A DNA stretch of 52,781 nt from Candidatus Tumulicola scandinaviensis (lineage in GTDB: Bacteria; Vulcanimicrobiota; Vulcanimicrobiia; Vulcanimicrobiales; Vulcanimicrobiaceae), in contig PLLA01000086.1 in the NCBI GenBank assembly GCA_003140835.1, positions 1-52,781 on the forward strand, given 5' to 3'. Made by a program: the position numbers and the translations under genes. Each line of letters begins with the position of its first letter. The first letter of the stretch is position 1. The notes under the pieces are model-generated. The model saw only the letters and a program-made list of their open reading frames with translations. It made no database searches and had not been told where the DNA came from. Positions 20,752 through 28,766 of the stretch are shown here, one piece after another.

Positions 20752-21126
20752 TTAGGGCAGCGCTTCGCCTATCCAGCGCTCGGCCCAGCGTCCTAGTGCG
20801 TCAAGGGGCTCGCGCAACTCGTGGCCGCGGCAGGTCAACTCGTATTGCACCCGCACCGGCGACTCGGGAAGAACGTCGCGCCTGATAATTTCCACCGTTT
20901 CCAGTTCGCGCAGGCGTTCGGTCAGCAGGCGATCCGAAATGCCGGGAATTGCCGCCAGCAGCTCATTGAACCGCTTGGGGCCGGGTATAAGGACGCGGAT
21001 GATTGCTCCGGTCCACCGCCGCCCGATCAGCTCGACGGCGCGATGAAACCGCGGACAGAGCCCCGCCGACTCGTCGGAATGGGGTTCGGCCATAACCTTA
21101 TCATCTGTTGCCTGGCTACTTGACAT
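20752..21126 (-). CDS. HxlR-family winged-helix transcriptional regulator
   Basis: A 124-residue regulator with the HxlR core: CPRFHRAVELIGRRWTGAII, FNELLAAIPGISDRLLTERL and RVQYELTCRGHEL. The family controls redox or aldehyde-stress genes, often a divergently placed target. Here the divergent neighbour is a DoxX gene 72 bases away, so DoxX is the probable target. An internal ATG at 21093 is a plausible alternative start. The first Cys (residue 24) matches the single Cys of redox-sensing HxlR/HypR proteins. Confidence 0.9.
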   Translation of the reverse strand: MSSSQATDDKVMAEPHSDESAGLCPRFHRAVELIGRRWTGAIIRVLIPGPKRFNELLAAIPGISDRLLTERLRELETVEIIRRDVLPESPVRVQYELTCRGHELREPLDALGRWAERWIGEALP

Positions 21127-21148
21127 AGGTTTTCACGCGGTGTATCCT
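21120..21148 (+). promoter_or_regulatory. Sigma-70-type promoter of doxX
   Basis: TTGACA at 21120-21125 and TATCCT at 21143-21148 are separated by 17 bases. The -35 box overlaps the annotated hxlR start codon. ACATAG at 21123-21128 and CTATGT at 21163-21168 form widely spaced inverted half-sites that could bind the regulator. Confidence 0.6.
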
Positions 21149-21198
21149 GCCATTAGCTTACACTATGTTGGGTTACTAATGCAAGGTAAGGAAACATC

Positions 21199-21705
21199 AT
21201 GAGCATCGCTCTTCTCATCATTCGCCTCATCATCGGTCTTGGCATTGCGGTCCACGGCTCGCAGAAGCTCTTCGGCTGGTTTGGCGGCTACGGCCTCGCC
21301 GGGACGGGTGGATTCTTCGAAGGCCTCGGCTTCCGGCCGGGGCAGCTGTTCGCGCTCGCGGCGGGTCTCGCCGAGACCGGCGGTGGCATCCTCGTGGTTC
21401 TCGGATTGGGCGGCCCGATCGGACCGGCAGTCGTCGTCATGGTCATGCTGGTGGCCATCTTTTCCGTGCACATCACCAAACGCTTCTTGGCGCAGAACGG
21501 TGGCTGGGAGCTGGCCGCTCTATACATTGCCGGTGCTCTGGCCTTAGCATTCGCCGGCGCGGGGGCGTATTCGCTCGACGGCGCGTTGGGACTAGCGATC
21601 CTCGGACAAGACCGTCAAGTCTGGTACGCGCTCCTGGCCGCGGCCGTCCTGGCCGGCATGAATCTACTTGCGCGCCGGCCCGTCAAGGCAGCGGCTGCGT
21701 CCTGA
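21199..21705 (+). CDS. DoxX-family membrane protein
   Basis: A 168-residue protein with four hydrophobic segments. It shows the DoxX signature IRLIIGLGIAVHGSQKLFGW, then GFFEGLGFRPG and a helix with ETGGGILVVLGL. Bacterial DoxX proteins are linked to thiosulfate metabolism or oxidative-stress protection at the membrane; the exact role here is unknown. An SD-like AAGGAA precedes the ATG. Its promoter is shared with the divergent HxlR gene. The last 91 bases overlap the convergent stalk-domain gene. Confidence 0.9.
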   Translation: MSIALLIIRLIIGLGIAVHGSQKLFGWFGGYGLAGTGGFFEGLGFRPGQLFALAAGLAETGGGILVVLGLGGPIGPAVVVMVMLVAIFSVHITKRFLAQNGGWELAALYIAGALALAFAGAGAYSLDGALGLAILGQDRQVWYALLAAAVLAGMNLLARRPVKAAAAS

Positions 21706-22178
21706 TCCCGCGGCGGTACCGGCAGCCCCGTACGCCGCGGTAACGGCGACCCGCTCCAGACCGGCCGCGCCGTCGGCACCGGCTCGGGGGTGAAGACCGA
21801 TCTCGGGGGCGGAGCGGTGCTGCCGGGCGGCCGGGCTGAGGCTACTGGCAGCGGCGGCGGCGTGCGCACGTCGAGCGTCCGGGTTGCCGGCTGGTAGAGC
21901 AGCGCGTCGCCGAGCGCTCGCAAGAGCGGCGCGATCGGCACGCTGGAAACGTCGAGGTCGCCCTGAAAACGCAACGCGCACGGGACCCGCGCGGTGCGGC
22001 CGGCGCGCACGACGACCAACATCTGGTCTTCCAACCACATTCGGTCGACGAGCATGCGCACTAGGCTCAACGGTGCGTAGACGCGACCGCTGAGGATGCG
22101 TGCGCGCACGTAAACCGCGAGACGTCGGCCGTCGACCGTCACGGTGACCGGCGGCGCTGGTGGGAATACGGGCACCAT
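21615..22178 (-). CDS. Protein with copper-amine-oxidase-like N-terminal (stalk) domain
   Basis: The longer frame starts at 22385, but the region before MVPVFPPAPP is antisense to a membrane protein gene, so ATG at 22178 is chosen. Residues 10-110 have the VTVTVDGRRLAVYV, RVYAPLSLVRML and LLYQPATRTLDVRT strands of the stalk domain. The C-terminal third is Pro/Arg-rich and low-complexity. No signal peptide is evident with this start. The 3' end runs 91 bases into doxX, so the true C-terminus may be shorter if a sequence error is present. Confidence 0.6.
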   Translation of the reverse strand: MVPVFPPAPPVTVTVDGRRLAVYVRARILSGRVYAPLSLVRMLVDRMWLEDQMLVVVRAGRTARVPCALRFQGDLDVSSVPIAPLLRALGDALLYQPATRTLDVRTPPPLPVASARPPGSTAPPPRSVFTPEPVPTARPVWSGSPLPRRTGLPVPPRDQDAAAALTGRRASRFMPARTAAARSAYQT

Positions 22179-22989
22179 GCACGATATACCGCGTCGAATG
22201 GGGCGATTCATTTCAGCCTTTCGCGACGGCGGGTTGCGATTTTCACGTGATGGCTGCGCGTTTCTCGCACAGTCGATCGCTTTCAACGCGCTTTTTGCGA
22301 TGTTTCCCCTCATGGTGCTGGTATTGAGTGCGGCCACCTTCGTGCTGCCCTCCGCCGAGCGCCGCACGCTGCTCTTCTTCGACACGTTTGCCCCGACGTT
22401 GCACGACTACGTCGCTGCGAATCTGCAAACGTATATTTACGGCCGGGGAATCTCCAGCCTGATCGCTCTGCTGATTTTGCTTTGGTCGGGGAAAAATCTG
22501 TTCATGGGCCTGGCATTCGCACTCGATCGCGCGCTCGGGGTTCCAAAGGGCCGCCCGCTAGTGCACAACGTCGCGCTTTCGATGCTGATGCTGCCGGCGA
22601 TCGGCATCTTGCTGGTTATCGCGATCGCGCTGCCGGTGCTCTTTTCGATCACCGCCCAAGCGACCGGCTTCACGGACCCGGTGCGCCTCACGCATATCTT
22701 AGCCTATCTGGTTTCGATCGCGCTGGTTTTCATCGTGACCGTCGTGCTCTATCGCTGGCTGCCGAACCGCAGCGTATCGTGGGGTTTCGCCTTACGGGGA
22801 GCCAGCGTGGTGGTGGTTGCGTGGCCGGTCGTGCAGTACGCTTTCGCTCAGTATATTACCCACGTAGATTTCACGCACGTATACGGCGCGCTTTCCGCAC
22901 CCCTCGTGCTTTTGCTCTGGTTCTATTTCATCGGCTCGATTTTTCTCTACGGGGCCGAATACGGCGCTGCCTCGAGTTCGAAACCGTGA
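22177..22989 (+). CDS. YihY/BrkB-family inner membrane protein
   Basis: About 270 residues with six hydrophobic helices. The conserved start FSRDGCAFLAQSIAFNALFA, the SGKNLFMGLAFALDRALG segment and the final LLLWFYFIGSIFLYGAEYGA match the YihY/UPF0761 family. The family was once called ribonuclease BN in error; its real function is unresolved. ATG at 22177 shares two bases with the divergent start codon at 22178; ATG at 22198 is the alternative. Confidence 0.88.
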   Translation: MHDIPRRMGRFISAFRDGGLRFSRDGCAFLAQSIAFNALFAMFPLMVLVLSAATFVLPSAERRTLLFFDTFAPTLHDYVAANLQTYIYGRGISSLIALLILLWSGKNLFMGLAFALDRALGVPKGRPLVHNVALSMLMLPAIGILLVIAIALPVLFSITAQATGFTDPVRLTHILAYLVSIALVFIVTVVLYRWLPNRSVSWGFALRGASVVVVAWPVVQYAFAQYITHVDFTHVYGALSAPLVLLLWFYFIGSIFLYGAEYGAASSSKP

Positions 22990-23035
22990 CCGGGTTCCGG
23001 CCGCCCGTGCGCGAATATCCAGGCGAGGAGACTCA

Positions 23036-24079
23036 TTGAAAGGATCGTTCGTGCATCGGCTCTTGGGAATGCTCGCGTTGCTCGGCTCGTCGCTCGCGCT
23101 GGTCGCCGCCGCGGCTCCCACCGCAACGGCGCCGGCCACGCCGGCTCCGAAAATATCGCCGACGCCGGTCGCCGCCCCCGCAAATCCCCTCGCATCGGCA
23201 TCGGTTTTGATTTATCCCTTCGACGTCCAAACCGGCGTCGACCCCAAGATCGGCGCGGCGATTGCCGAAATCTTGGCTCAGGAAATGGCCGCTGCCGGCG
23301 GCCTTAACGTCCTACCAGTGGCCGTCGGGGTCAAGCGCGCCGCCTTTCTCGACACCGCGCGGACGCAACATGCCGATTTCTATATCAGCGGCTACGTAAC
23401 GCCGGTCGGGGATTCGGCGGCCGTCGTCGAGCAAGTCGTCAGCGTGGAAAGCGGCGTGATTCTCTTTTCGCAAACGGCACAAGTGCAAAGCGTCGCCGAC
23501 GTCGCTTCGCAGTCGCTGCAAGCGCGCGCGCAGATCCTCGCCTTCGTCGGCCGCGGCACTCAGAATATCGCGCAACAGTCCGCCGGTACTCCGGCTCCGA
23601 CCGCCACCAACGGCGCACAAATGCAAATACGCGGAATCAGCAGTATCGTCGACTCAGTGTTTCATCGCAAAGGCGCGCCGACGCCGACGCCGACGCCGCT
23701 CGTCAAACCCGATCGTGGCGTGATCGTCGCTCCGGTGACGGCATCCGGAGCGCTACCGGCGGGCGACGTGACGAACGCCACGAACGAGCTCTTCTTCTCG
23801 ATGCAACGGCACTACGCCGTGCAAATGACGGCCTTAACCGGCGACGTAACGCAGACGGCCAACTCCATTTGCGGGAGTAACCGGAACAATACGATCGCCA
23901 CCGGGACGCTCGCTCAAGCGGCCCCTCCGCACGGCCACGCCCAAGTCGTGTTTACGCTGTCGGTGTATACCTGTTTCGGGGCGTTGCTCGATCGCGCGAT
24001 CGGCAAAGGCGATTCGTTCAAACACGCGGTCGACGCCGCGGTCGCAACCTATAGTACGGCGCACCCCGACAACAGCTAA
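23036..24079 (+). CDS. Secreted protein of unknown function
   Basis: A TTG start is supported by GAGGAG six bases upstream. A signal peptide (LGMLALLGSSLALVAAAAP) is followed by a TPAP-rich linker. Two similar halves follow. The first has SASVLIYPFDVQTGVDP and IAEILAQEMAAAGGL; the second has DRGVIVAPVTASGALP and NELFFSMQRHYAVQ. Each resembles the nucleotide-free TolB-N/CsgG-like fold that assembles in the envelope. No enzyme motif is seen. The name would be hypothetical in any database. Confidence 0.6.
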   Translation: MKGSFVHRLLGMLALLGSSLALVAAAAPTATAPATPAPKISPTPVAAPANPLASASVLIYPFDVQTGVDPKIGAAIAEILAQEMAAAGGLNVLPVAVGVKRAAFLDTARTQHADFYISGYVTPVGDSAAVVEQVVSVESGVILFSQTAQVQSVADVASQSLQARAQILAFVGRGTQNIAQQSAGTPAPTATNGAQMQIRGISSIVDSVFHRKGAPTPTPTPLVKPDRGVIVAPVTASGALPAGDVTNATNELFFSMQRHYAVQMTALTGDVTQTANSICGSNRNNTIATGTLAQAAPPHGHAQVVFTLSVYTCFGALLDRAIGKGDSFKHAVDAAVATYSTAHPDNS

Positions 24080-24087
24080 ACCGCCCG

Positions 24088-24594
24088 CTATTCGAACAGA
24101 CCGGGGGGCGGATCGATAACGATGCGCTGCCCGGCGACGTCGATCTCGCGCACGTACGCGCGCACCATCGGCACCATCGTTCCGGCGACGATCAGCATGT
24201 CGCTGGCCGGGTAGTGCTCGACCGCGTCGACGACACCGTAATCGGTTCCGTCGAGGCCGTAGACGCGGCAGCCGGTCAGATCGGCGTCGAGATACTCGCC
24301 GTCGGCGACGTCGGCAGCCTCGCGCGGTGCGTAGAGAACCGCGCCGGCATACTCCTTAGCGTCGTCGGCGGTCTCGACGCCCTCCGCACGTACGAGCAAC
24401 CGCCCCTTATGCGGGCGCACGCCGGTGACGCGCAGTCGCGACGAGCCGTCGCTTCGCTCGCATCGAAGCTCGGCGCCCGGCGAGAAAACGATGCGACCCG
24501 CCGGCGTCGGGTCGCATTTCATTTCTCCGCGGATGCCGAACGCTCCGGAAATCCGTCCGACGGCTATTTCAGTCGGCGCCGGCGTCTTCGTCAC
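24088..24594 (-). CDS. rimM: Ribosome maturation factor RimM
   Basis: Binds S19 and helps mature the 30S head. The GTG at 24594 gives VTKTPAPTEIAVGRISGAFGIRGEMK, matching the RimM N-terminal domain; the PRC-barrel half contains LDADLTGCRVYGLDG and MVPMVRAYVREIDV. The longer frame from 24708 adds residues with no family match and lies antisense-like within khpA. The start overlaps the khpA stop by 26 bases, indicating coupled translation. It is the last gene of the operon; trmD and rplS, which usually follow, are absent. Confidence 0.93.
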   Translation of the reverse strand: MTKTPAPTEIAVGRISGAFGIRGEMKCDPTPAGRIVFSPGAELRCERSDGSSRLRVTGVRPHKGRLLVRAEGVETADDAKEYAGAVLYAPREAADVADGEYLDADLTGCRVYGLDGTDYGVVDAVEHYPASDMLIVAGTMVPMVRAYVREIDVAGQRIVIDPPPGLFE

Positions 24595-25081
24595 CGTCGG
24601 GGCCTTCGGAAGCTTCGTCGCTATCGAGGATATCGACCGAGACCCGGCCTTCGGCGGTAGCCCGCACCAAGGTGCGCAGCGCGTGAGCCACGCGACCGCT
24701 TCTACCAATCACCTTCCCGAGATCGTCGGGTGCGACGACAAGTTCGATGACCGGTTGCGCGTGTTCGTCCATAAAGAGCTCAACCGCGACTTTATCCGAA
24801 GTCGCGGTGAGTTTCTGCGCCATGAATTCCAGCAGCGCGGTTGCGCGGCGATGCCCCGCCCAGGGATCGTTGGGAGATTCGTTCTGCCGGCGCTTCGGTT
24901 CGAATATTCGCTTGGGAGGACGCTCGCCGCGCGGCTGACGCGGTGGCTGCTCGTCTTCGGGTTCGATTTCGTCGATCACGGTTTCGCTTGCAGCAATCTT
25001 GCGCGCGCCGAGCGTGGGCCGGCGTTCGATCTCCTCGGACCCTTCCCCGAAGAGGCCGAACTCGTCGTCGAACGCGCTCAT
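24569..25081 (-). CDS. khpA: KH-domain RNA-binding protein (KhpA-like) with long acidic N-terminus
   Basis: The KH fold lies at residues about 80-152, with the GxxG loop in LGKVIGRSGRVAHALRTLVRA. KhpA proteins bind small RNAs and affect cell elongation; between rpsP and rimM this gene is the expected KhpA/YlqC. Ordinary KhpA is near 80 residues. This one adds about 75 N-terminal residues rich in Glu, Pro and Arg, and a short acidic tail. It begins immediately after the rpsP stop. Confidence 0.9.
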   Translation of the reverse strand: MSAFDDEFGLFGEGSEEIERRPTLGARKIAASETVIDEIEPEDEQPPRQPRGERPPKRIFEPKRRQNESPNDPWAGHRRATALLEFMAQKLTATSDKVAVELFMDEHAQPVIELVVAPDDLGKVIGRSGRVAHALRTLVRATAEGRVSVDILDSDEASEGPDGDEDAGAD

Positions 25082-25378
25082 TTAGCTGCCGCCTTCGGCG
25101 CTTTTCGGTTTCCGCTTCGTCTCGGGAATCGGTCCGCGCTCCATGATACCCTTCTCGGCGAAAAGACGGCGGACGGTCGTCGATGGTTGAGCGCCCTTGG
25201 CCAGCCACTCCTTGGCTTTCGTCTCGTCGACCACGACGGTGCGAGGCTCGGTGCGAGGATTGTAGTGGCCGAGAATCTCGATGAAACGGCCGTCGCGCGG
25301 GGCGCGTGCGTCGGCCACCACGAACCGGTACGTCGGCTGCTTTTTCGCGCCCATGCGGCGTAGTCTAATTTTTACCAT
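25082..25378 (-). CDS. rpsP: 30S ribosomal protein S16
   Basis: [20 protein letters not shown] is the canonical S16 start. It is followed by [20 protein letters not shown] and a [19 protein letters not shown] helix. The 98-residue length is normal with a short basic tail. It sits in the conserved order ffh-rpsP-khpA-rimM and abuts khpA without a gap. Confidence 0.98.
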   Translation of the reverse strand: MVKIRLRRMGAKKQPTYRFVVADARAPRDGRFIEILGHYNPRTEPRTVVVDETKAKEWLAKGAQPSTTVRRLFAEKGIMERGPIPETKRKPKSAEGGS

Positions 25379-25402
25379 GTCATGCTTTCATTGTGAGGAG
25401 GT

Positions 25403-26734
25403 TTAACGCAACATCCCGGCCGGCAGCTGCGGCAAACGCCGCTTCCTGCCGCCACCGAATTGCTTCATCATCTGACGCGACTGCTCGAACTGCTTGACGA
25501 GACGGTTCACGTCGGAAACTTGGGTGCCGGAACCGAGTGCGATCCGCTTGCGGCGCGACCCGTTCAAAAGGTCGGGGCTGCGACGCTCGCGGCGCGTCAT
25601 CGAGCAAATGATCGCTTCGATCTTCGCGAGATCTTTCTCGGGGATTTCAAAGTCTTTGGGCAACCGGCTCGACAGGCCAGGCACCATCTTCAAGAGGTCG
25701 GTCATCGAGCCGAGCTTACGCATTTGACGCATTTGATCGAGAAAGTCGTCGAGCGTAAAGCTGTGTTTGAGGAATTTCTCCTCGAGCTGTTTTGCTTGCT
25801 CCTGCGAATAGAGGTTTTGCGTCTTCTCGATGAGGGTGAGCACGTCGCCCATTCCCAGAATCCGCGACGCCAGCCGTTCCGGGTAGAAGGGTTCGAGCGC
25901 CGATAGCTTCTCGCCGACACCGACGAACTTGATGGGGGCGCCCGTTTCCGAATGAATCGACAGCGCTGCGCCGCCGCGCGTGTCGCCGTCCATTTTCGTG
26001 AGGATGACGCCCGTGATGCCGAGCCGGTCGTGGAACCCTTTGGCTACGTTGGTCGCTTCCTGCCCCGTCATCGCGTCGGCGACGAGCAATATTTCCTTCG
26101 GTTGAACCGCCGCTTTCATCCGGTCGAGTTCGTCCATCAACGCAGCGTCGATCTGCAATCGCCCGGCCGTGTCGACGATGACCGTCGACAGACCGAGGCG
26201 GCGCGCCTCGGCGACCCCATCGCGTGCGATCTTCACCGGATCGCCGGTTCCGCGCTCGAACACGGGCAGGTCGATTTGCCTGCCCAGCGTTTGTAACTGT
26301 TCGATTGCGGCCGGGCGGTAGACGTCGGCAGCGATCAACAGACTGCGCCGGCCCTGCTCCTTTAATCGAAGCGCGAGCTTTCCAACTTGCGTCGTCTTGC
26401 CCGAGCCTTGCAGCCCAACCATCAGGATCACCGACGGCGGCGCATCCGCGAATTGCAAACGCGCCTGCGCGCCGCCTAGAAGAGCAACCAGCTCGTCATA
26501 GACGATCTTTACAATCGTCTGCGCGGGCGACAGCGACTCCAGAACGTTGGCGCCGATGGCTTGGTCTTTGACACGGGCAACGAACGCTTTGGCGGCAGCC
26601 AACGAGACGTCGGCCTCGAGCAGCGCAACGCGAACTTCGCGCAGCGCCTCGTTGACGTCGCCCTCGCTGAGCTTACCCCGTCCGCTCAGCCGTTTGAAAA
26701 CTGCGCCTAAGCGCTCACTGAGTTGGTCGAACAA
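25403..26734 (-). CDS. ffh: Signal recognition particle protein Ffh (SRP54)
   Basis: GTPase that binds signal sequences and 4.5S RNA and delivers ribosomes to FtsY. The N domain has LREVRVALLEADVSL. The G domain has GLQGSGKTTQVGKLA (P-loop, residues 108-122), DVYRPAAIEQL, VDTAGRLQID and TKMDGDTRGG. The M domain contains FTLDDFLDQMRQMRKLGSM and the RRKRIALGSGTQVSDVNRLVK RNA-binding region. Length (443) is normal. It follows acpP by 14 bases, whereas rnc, smc and ftsY usually intervene. Confidence 0.98.
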   Translation of the reverse strand: MFDQLSERLGAVFKRLSGRGKLSEGDVNEALREVRVALLEADVSLAAAKAFVARVKDQAIGANVLESLSPAQTIVKIVYDELVALLGGAQARLQFADAPPSVILMVGLQGSGKTTQVGKLALRLKEQGRRSLLIAADVYRPAAIEQLQTLGRQIDLPVFERGTGDPVKIARDGVAEARRLGLSTVIVDTAGRLQIDAALMDELDRMKAAVQPKEILLVADAMTGQEATNVAKGFHDRLGITGVILTKMDGDTRGGAALSIHSETGAPIKFVGVGEKLSALEPFYPERLASRILGMGDVLTLIEKTQNLYSQEQAKQLEEKFLKHSFTLDDFLDQMRQMRKLGSMTDLLKMVPGLSSRLPKDFEIPEKDLAKIEAIICSMTRRERRSPDLLNGSRRKRIALGSGTQVSDVNRLVKQFEQSRQMMKQFGGGRKRRLPQLPAGMLR

Positions 26735-26748
26735 TTACGCTAGGATGC

Positions 26749-26997
26749 CTATGCCGACGAACTGGCCGTGGCCTCGTCAACGCGCTTTACGGCGTCGCCG
26801 ACGGTCTTGATTTTTTCGGCTTCCTCGTCGGGAATATCGATGTTGAACTCGGTCTCGAACGCCATCACCAGCTCCACCTGGTCGAGCGAATCGGCACCGA
26901 GATCGTCGGTGATGGACGCTTCGGGCGTCACTTCCGACTCGTCGACTCCGAGTTGCTCGACGATGATCTTCTTCACTTTATCGAAGGTGGTGGACAT
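26749..26997 (-). CDS. acpP: Acyl carrier protein
   Basis: Carries growing fatty-acyl chains on a phosphopantetheine arm attached to Ser37 in [10 protein letters not shown]. The 82 residues include the acidic helix II and [16 protein letters not shown]. The gene sits between fabG and ffh. An AGGAG-like sequence precedes the ATG. Confidence 0.98.
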   Translation of the reverse strand: MSTTFDKVKKIIVEQLGVDESEVTPEASITDDLGADSLDQVELVMAFETEFNIDIPDEEAEKIKTVGDAVKRVDEATASSSA

Positions 26998-27039
26998 TAC
27001 GTCTCCTTATTGACGACGGTACTAAATCGAGGTGCGAAC

Positions 27040-27786
27040 TCACATTACCACGCCGCCGTCGATGACGAGCGTCTGACCGGTAATGTACCCGGCGGCGTCC
27101 GAACAGAGGAAGGCGACCGCCCCGCTCACGTCCTCCGGCGTTCCCGGACGGCCGAGGGCGGCTTGTTTCAGTAAGTACTCCCGGGCAACGTCAGGCATTT
27201 TCTCCGTCATGGCGGTCTCGATGAGGCCCGGAGCGACGGCGTTGACTCTTATATTCCTCGAACCCAACTCCTTCGCGACCGACTTGCAGAGGCCGAGCAG
27301 GCCTGCCTTGGACGCCGCATACGCCGCCTGCCCGGCATTGCCGGTCATGCCGACGATGCTGCTCACCAGCACGATCGCGCCCGACCGCTGCTTCATCATA
27401 GGTTTGGCCGCGGCCGCGCATAGATAAAACGCCGACTTGAGATTGACGTCGAGTAGTCGATCGATAGTTTCGGCCTTGAGACGCAACAACAGCGCGTCGG
27501 TCGATTGGCCGGCATTCGCGACGACGCAGTCCAGCCGACCGAAGCGAGAAACGGTTTCCGAGACGGCTTCATCGACCGACGCTTGATCGGTGACGTCGCA
27601 CGGAAAAAGGTGCGCGACCGCGCCGGGCCGCGATGCGGCACACAGACCGGCGGTTTCTTCCAAAGCGGCGACGTCGCGCCCGAGCAAGGCGACGTCGGCT
27701 CCCCGTTTTGCGAACTCGACGGCGATCGCCCGACCGATGCCGCGGCTCGCGCCGGTAACGAGCGCGCCCTTTCCGTCGAACCTCAT
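27040..27786 (-). CDS. fabG: 3-oxoacyl-[ACP] reductase
   Basis: NADPH-dependent reductase of the fatty-acid elongation cycle. It shows TGASRGIGRA (cofactor loop, residues 11-20), NAG at 91-93 and the catalytic Ser143, Tyr156 and Lys160 in VSSIVGMTGNAGQAAYAASK. It ends with the family sequence GYITGQTLVIDGG. Its ATG overlaps the fabD stop by four bases (ATGA), so translation is coupled. Confidence 0.97.
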   Translation of the reverse strand: MRFDGKGALVTGASRGIGRAIAVEFAKRGADVALLGRDVAALEETAGLCAASRPGAVAHLFPCDVTDQASVDEAVSETVSRFGRLDCVVANAGQSTDALLLRLKAETIDRLLDVNLKSAFYLCAAAAKPMMKQRSGAIVLVSSIVGMTGNAGQAAYAASKAGLLGLCKSVAKELGSRNIRVNAVAPGLIETAMTEKMPDVAREYLLKQAALGRPGTPEDVSGAVAFLCSDAAGYITGQTLVIDGGVVM

Positions 27787-28766
27787 CGCCCGTCATCCTG
27801 AGCGGAGCTGGCGACGCCGAGCGCCACCGTCGAAGCAGTCAACATTTTGCGCAGGTGCTGCACGCCAGCGTAATCGCTCACGACGAGAACCTGCGGGGCG
27901 TTCGGCATGCGTTTCATGAGCGGCCCGAGAACGCCGCCGGCGCCGAATTCCACGACCGCGTCCAGTTCATACGAAAGTATCCGCTCGGCTGCGTCGTGCC
28001 ATCGAACTTCATGAACGATCGACCGGATGAGGTTGTGCCGGATCCCGGCAACGTCGCGATACGGTTGGGCGTCGACGTTCGAGATGACGTCGAATTCGGG
28101 CACGCTGAAGTGCGCGCTCTCGACGGCTGCGGCGAAGCGTTCGACTGCGGGCAGCATGAGTTCGCTGTGCCACGCACCCGAAACGTTGAGCGGAACCACG
28201 CGTTTGGCGCCGCGGGCGAGCATGGCGTCCCCGGCGACCTTCACCGCCGCTACATCTCCGCTAATCACGATTTGCGTTGGGGAATTGAAATTTGCCAGCT
28301 GCACTCGCTTGCCCGTTTCGACGCGCGTGCGATCGACGATCTCCCGTACCGCGCTCGCTTCCAAGCCCAGCACCGCCGACATTCCGCCGCCGGCATGTTC
28401 GGCCGCCACCTGCATGGCTTTGCCGCGTTCGTCGACCACGCGCAGCGCTTCGTCGAACTCCAGCGAACCGGCGATTACCAAACTGCAAAATTCGGCGAAT
28501 GAATGCCCCGCGCTGACGACGGGTGCGAGCGTCTCGCCAATCGCCCGGTAGAGCGCGAGATTGGTGGTAAAGATCGCCGGCTGGCTGAACTGCGTCTCGC
28601 GCAGCTTTTCCTCCGGTCCTTCGACCTGCAACGCGAGCAAATCGTAGCCGAGAATCTCGCTTGCCCGAGCGAAGAGTGCGCGGGCTTCCGGAGAACGCGC
28701 CGCGACGTCGGCACCCATGCCGACCGTCTGCGACCCCTGGCCCGGGAACATCGCGCCGACCCGCAC
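27783..28766 (-). CDS. fabD: Malonyl-CoA:ACP transacylase
   Basis: Loads malonate onto ACP. The GTG at 28766 is chosen because it forms TAGTG with the fabH stop and starts VRVGAMFPGQGSQTVGMG. The nucleophile is Ser89 in GHSFAEF, a variant of the usual GHSLGEY. The downstream QLANFNSPTQIVISG and GAWHSELM (catalytic His) are present. The last codons (GVASSAQDDGR) are encoded by a copy of the dispersed repeat, an unusual C-terminus. Confidence 0.96.
   Translation of the reverse strand: MRVGAMFPGQGSQTVGMGADVAARSPEARALFARASEILGYDLLALQVEGPEEKLRETQFSQPAIFTTNLALYRAIGETLAPVVSAGHSFAEFCSLVIAGSLEFDEALRVVDERGKAMQVAAEHAGGGMSAVLGLEASAVREIVDRTRVETGKRVQLANFNSPTQIVISGDVAAVKVAGDAMLARGAKRVVPLNVSGAWHSELMLPAVERFAAAVESAHFSVPEFDVISNVDAQPYRDVAGIRHNLIRSIVHEVRWHDAAERILSYELDAVVEFGAGGVLGPLMKRMPNAPQVLVVSDYAGVQHLRKMLTASTVALGVASSAQDDGR
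27792..27836. repeat. Dispersed repeat (copy 2), inside the 3' end of fabD
   Basis: Starts with GTCATCCTGAGCGGAGC and ends CGTCGAAGC. Matches the copies at 15959 and 38671. Here it is translated as the C-terminus of FabD. Confidence 0.6.
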
